From: Nymphaea colorata
Taxonomy: Eukaryota; Streptophyta; Magnoliopsida; Nymphaeales; Nymphaeaceae
DNA length: 64,000 bases
NCBI RefSeq assembly: GCF_008831285.2
Contig: NC_045138.2
Span: forward strand, 38,803,115 to 38,867,114
Direction: 5' to 3'
Each line of letters begins with the position of its first letter. The first letter of the stretch is position 1. The notes beneath the pieces were generated by a model that had not been told where the DNA came from, did no database searches, and was given only the letters and a program-made list of their open reading frames with translations. Shown piece by piece: positions 62,595-64,000 of the stretch. Made by a program: the position numbers and the translations under genes.

Positions 62595-64000
62595 CTGCCA
62601 CGTCCCCACATGAATTCAATCAGTCTCTTCAACGGAAGATCACAAAACGCCGCAAATGCCAACCAGCATGGCTGGATATGTATCTACCCACATTAGTTCG
62701 GCAAGTTCGATTGGACCTACTTCATATTTTCATATCCTTTTACAGAAATTTCAGAAAATGCATCCGTATAACACAAAAACCAAAGAACAGAACATATTCA
62801 CGCGATAATATATAGACATACATATATAACATTGTATATTTGTTTTACGAAAAAGTTGCTAAAAAACGTACGAGTTTTCATACCATATGAATGTAGAATA
62901 TCGGGGGTCCTTTGTGAATTTAAAATTTGAAAGAACTCAGAACAAATGACTGTCATGAACACATATGTATTTCCTTAACAGCATGATAATCACACCACCT
63001 GCTTATTTTTTTCTGAGCTTATAAAATATGAATAAGATCAAGATATTATATTCCTCCTGTTGAGTTTAAATAGATGTTTACTTCTTAAAGAAAAGAAAAA
63101 GGAAATGATCTTGAACAAGAGACTGAGTAGTGGCTGTAGCTGTCTAAAGACGCAACCAAATGGTAACAAAGAGAAAAAGATTTTGCTCTCACTCATATCA
63201 AGACATACGCTCTTCCAGAAAGTCAAATACACTGTTCATCCGCTTAATAAAATAACATGAATATCTAGGATACGACAACAACCATATTAAATAAAACAAC
63301 CTTAAGCCCGCTGAAGGGCAGAAGGATCAACCTAAGTTTTTTGTAGAATCTTGACCAACTTATTAAAAGGCCTTTGACTTTGACTCGAGCTCATTTAGAA
63401 TCCAACCATGGACCATTTCGAGGTATCTTTTTCATTGTTTGCTCAACAGTGGACAAACATGTTCATGATGGAATCGGTAAGATTCAATTATTAACAACAT
63501 CACATAATATTTCTGATTTAGTAAAGACACATGAATCCGAATCTATTAAGAGACTGAATCTGAAAGTGAATCCACGACCCGATTCATTTGGAGTTTTGGA
63601 TTCAATTTCAGAAATTCGAACCTTGGTACCAATTCAATTTTAAGAAATCTATTTCTAATGTTCACAGTTTTATTTTTAATATAGTAAGGAGGCGTTTGGC
63701 ATTCCGCACCAAACCAGGTTTAAGGTGAGCTTGGATGAGTGGATTTGGTCAAACCCCAAAAGACTTAATGCTGGATGTGTCATCCACCCACAAGAACTAT
63801 TTAAAAAGAAACTTATCTTTGAGTCTGAGATAATAACTAAGTTTTCCATCCGAACACCCGTTGGGTACCGACCCAAATTGAAATTGTAACAATGAAGTCC
63901 AGAAAAGGAAACAATCCAATGATATTCCATGAAACTTGATAATGACAAGAACGGAGACTGGTTAAAGCTTATTCCATATGGACCCGATGCCGTTCAATTC
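62595..64000 (-). other. Intron 1 of the duplicated receptor copy
   Basis: Matches copy 1 intron 1 (45683-47110). No exon is expected here. The signal-peptide exon would be predicted about 0.4-0.6 kb past the window end if the duplication continues. Confidence 0.7.

Larger units (their letters stand above)
56535..64000. repeat. Segmental duplication, copy 2 (runs off the window end)
   Basis: Direct repeat of 39615-47110, in the same orientation. The start-to-start offset is 16,920 bp. Differences include a 15-A run at about 60819-60833, loss of one 16-bp tandem unit near 63800, a substituted and shortened stretch near 61510-61550 and scattered substitutions. Confidence 0.95.

Noticed and set aside
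1-64000. CRISPR arrays, bacterial operons, rRNA or tRNA genes
   Set aside because: None seen. Repeats are tandem duplications or microsatellites without regular spacers, and no tRNA-like cloverleaf with a GGTTCRANNCC arm was found by eye.

Overview
This is nuclear DNA of a flowering plant. Genes are split into many short exons with GT-AG introns, intergenic DNA is AT-rich, and a degraded plant pararetrovirus is present. The gene set is typical of angiosperms: plastid ribosomal protein L13, a CAD1-type MACPF protein and an LRR-malectin receptor kinase. I cannot name the species. All exon models were assembled by hand from reading frames, splice sites and remembered protein families. No database search was run.

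Layout: 1-2.5 kb holds a broken endogenous Caulimoviridae element (RT-RNase H, then a second ORF), followed by short repeats. COQ3 (+, 9 exons, 306 aa) spans 3.38-13.09 kb. CAD1-like MACPF (-, 7 coding exons, 593 aa) spans 15.03-22.59 kb. Plastid RPL13 (+, 4 exons, 244 aa) spans 24.31-26.61 kb. A degraded receptor-kinase relic lies at 27.28-28.06 kb. U1-C snRNP protein (+, 5 exons, 252 aa) spans 28.76-32.90 kb. An intact LRR-VIII-2/malectin receptor kinase (-, 24 exons, 1028 aa) spans 35.56-47.70 kb. From 48 to 55.7 kb there is AT-rich DNA, an inverted repeat, a GC-rich promoter-like island, exon-like fragments of an unrecognised minus-strand gene, a displaced piece of CAD1 exon 3 and a long AT microsatellite. 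LTO1 (+, single exon, 142 aa) lies at 55.80-56.23 kb. From 56.54 kb to the window end is a direct duplicate of the receptor-kinase ectodomain with no transmembrane or kinase exons.

The genes are mostly unrelated housekeeping functions (ubiquinone synthesis, plastid translation, splicing, Fe-S/ribosome maturation) next to two immunity-type genes. There is no operon logic. The most interesting feature is the receptor-kinase family. One complete gene sits beside a 7.5-kb direct copy that keeps exons 2-18 (LRRs plus malectin) with intact splice sites but loses the membrane and kinase part. Its only frame-breaking change, a 1-nt deletion, coincides with an alternative AG acceptor that would keep the frame. 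A third, much older relic of the same locus lies upstream of U1-C. A 16.9-kb tandem duplication explains the truncated copy in one step and predicts what lies past the window end.
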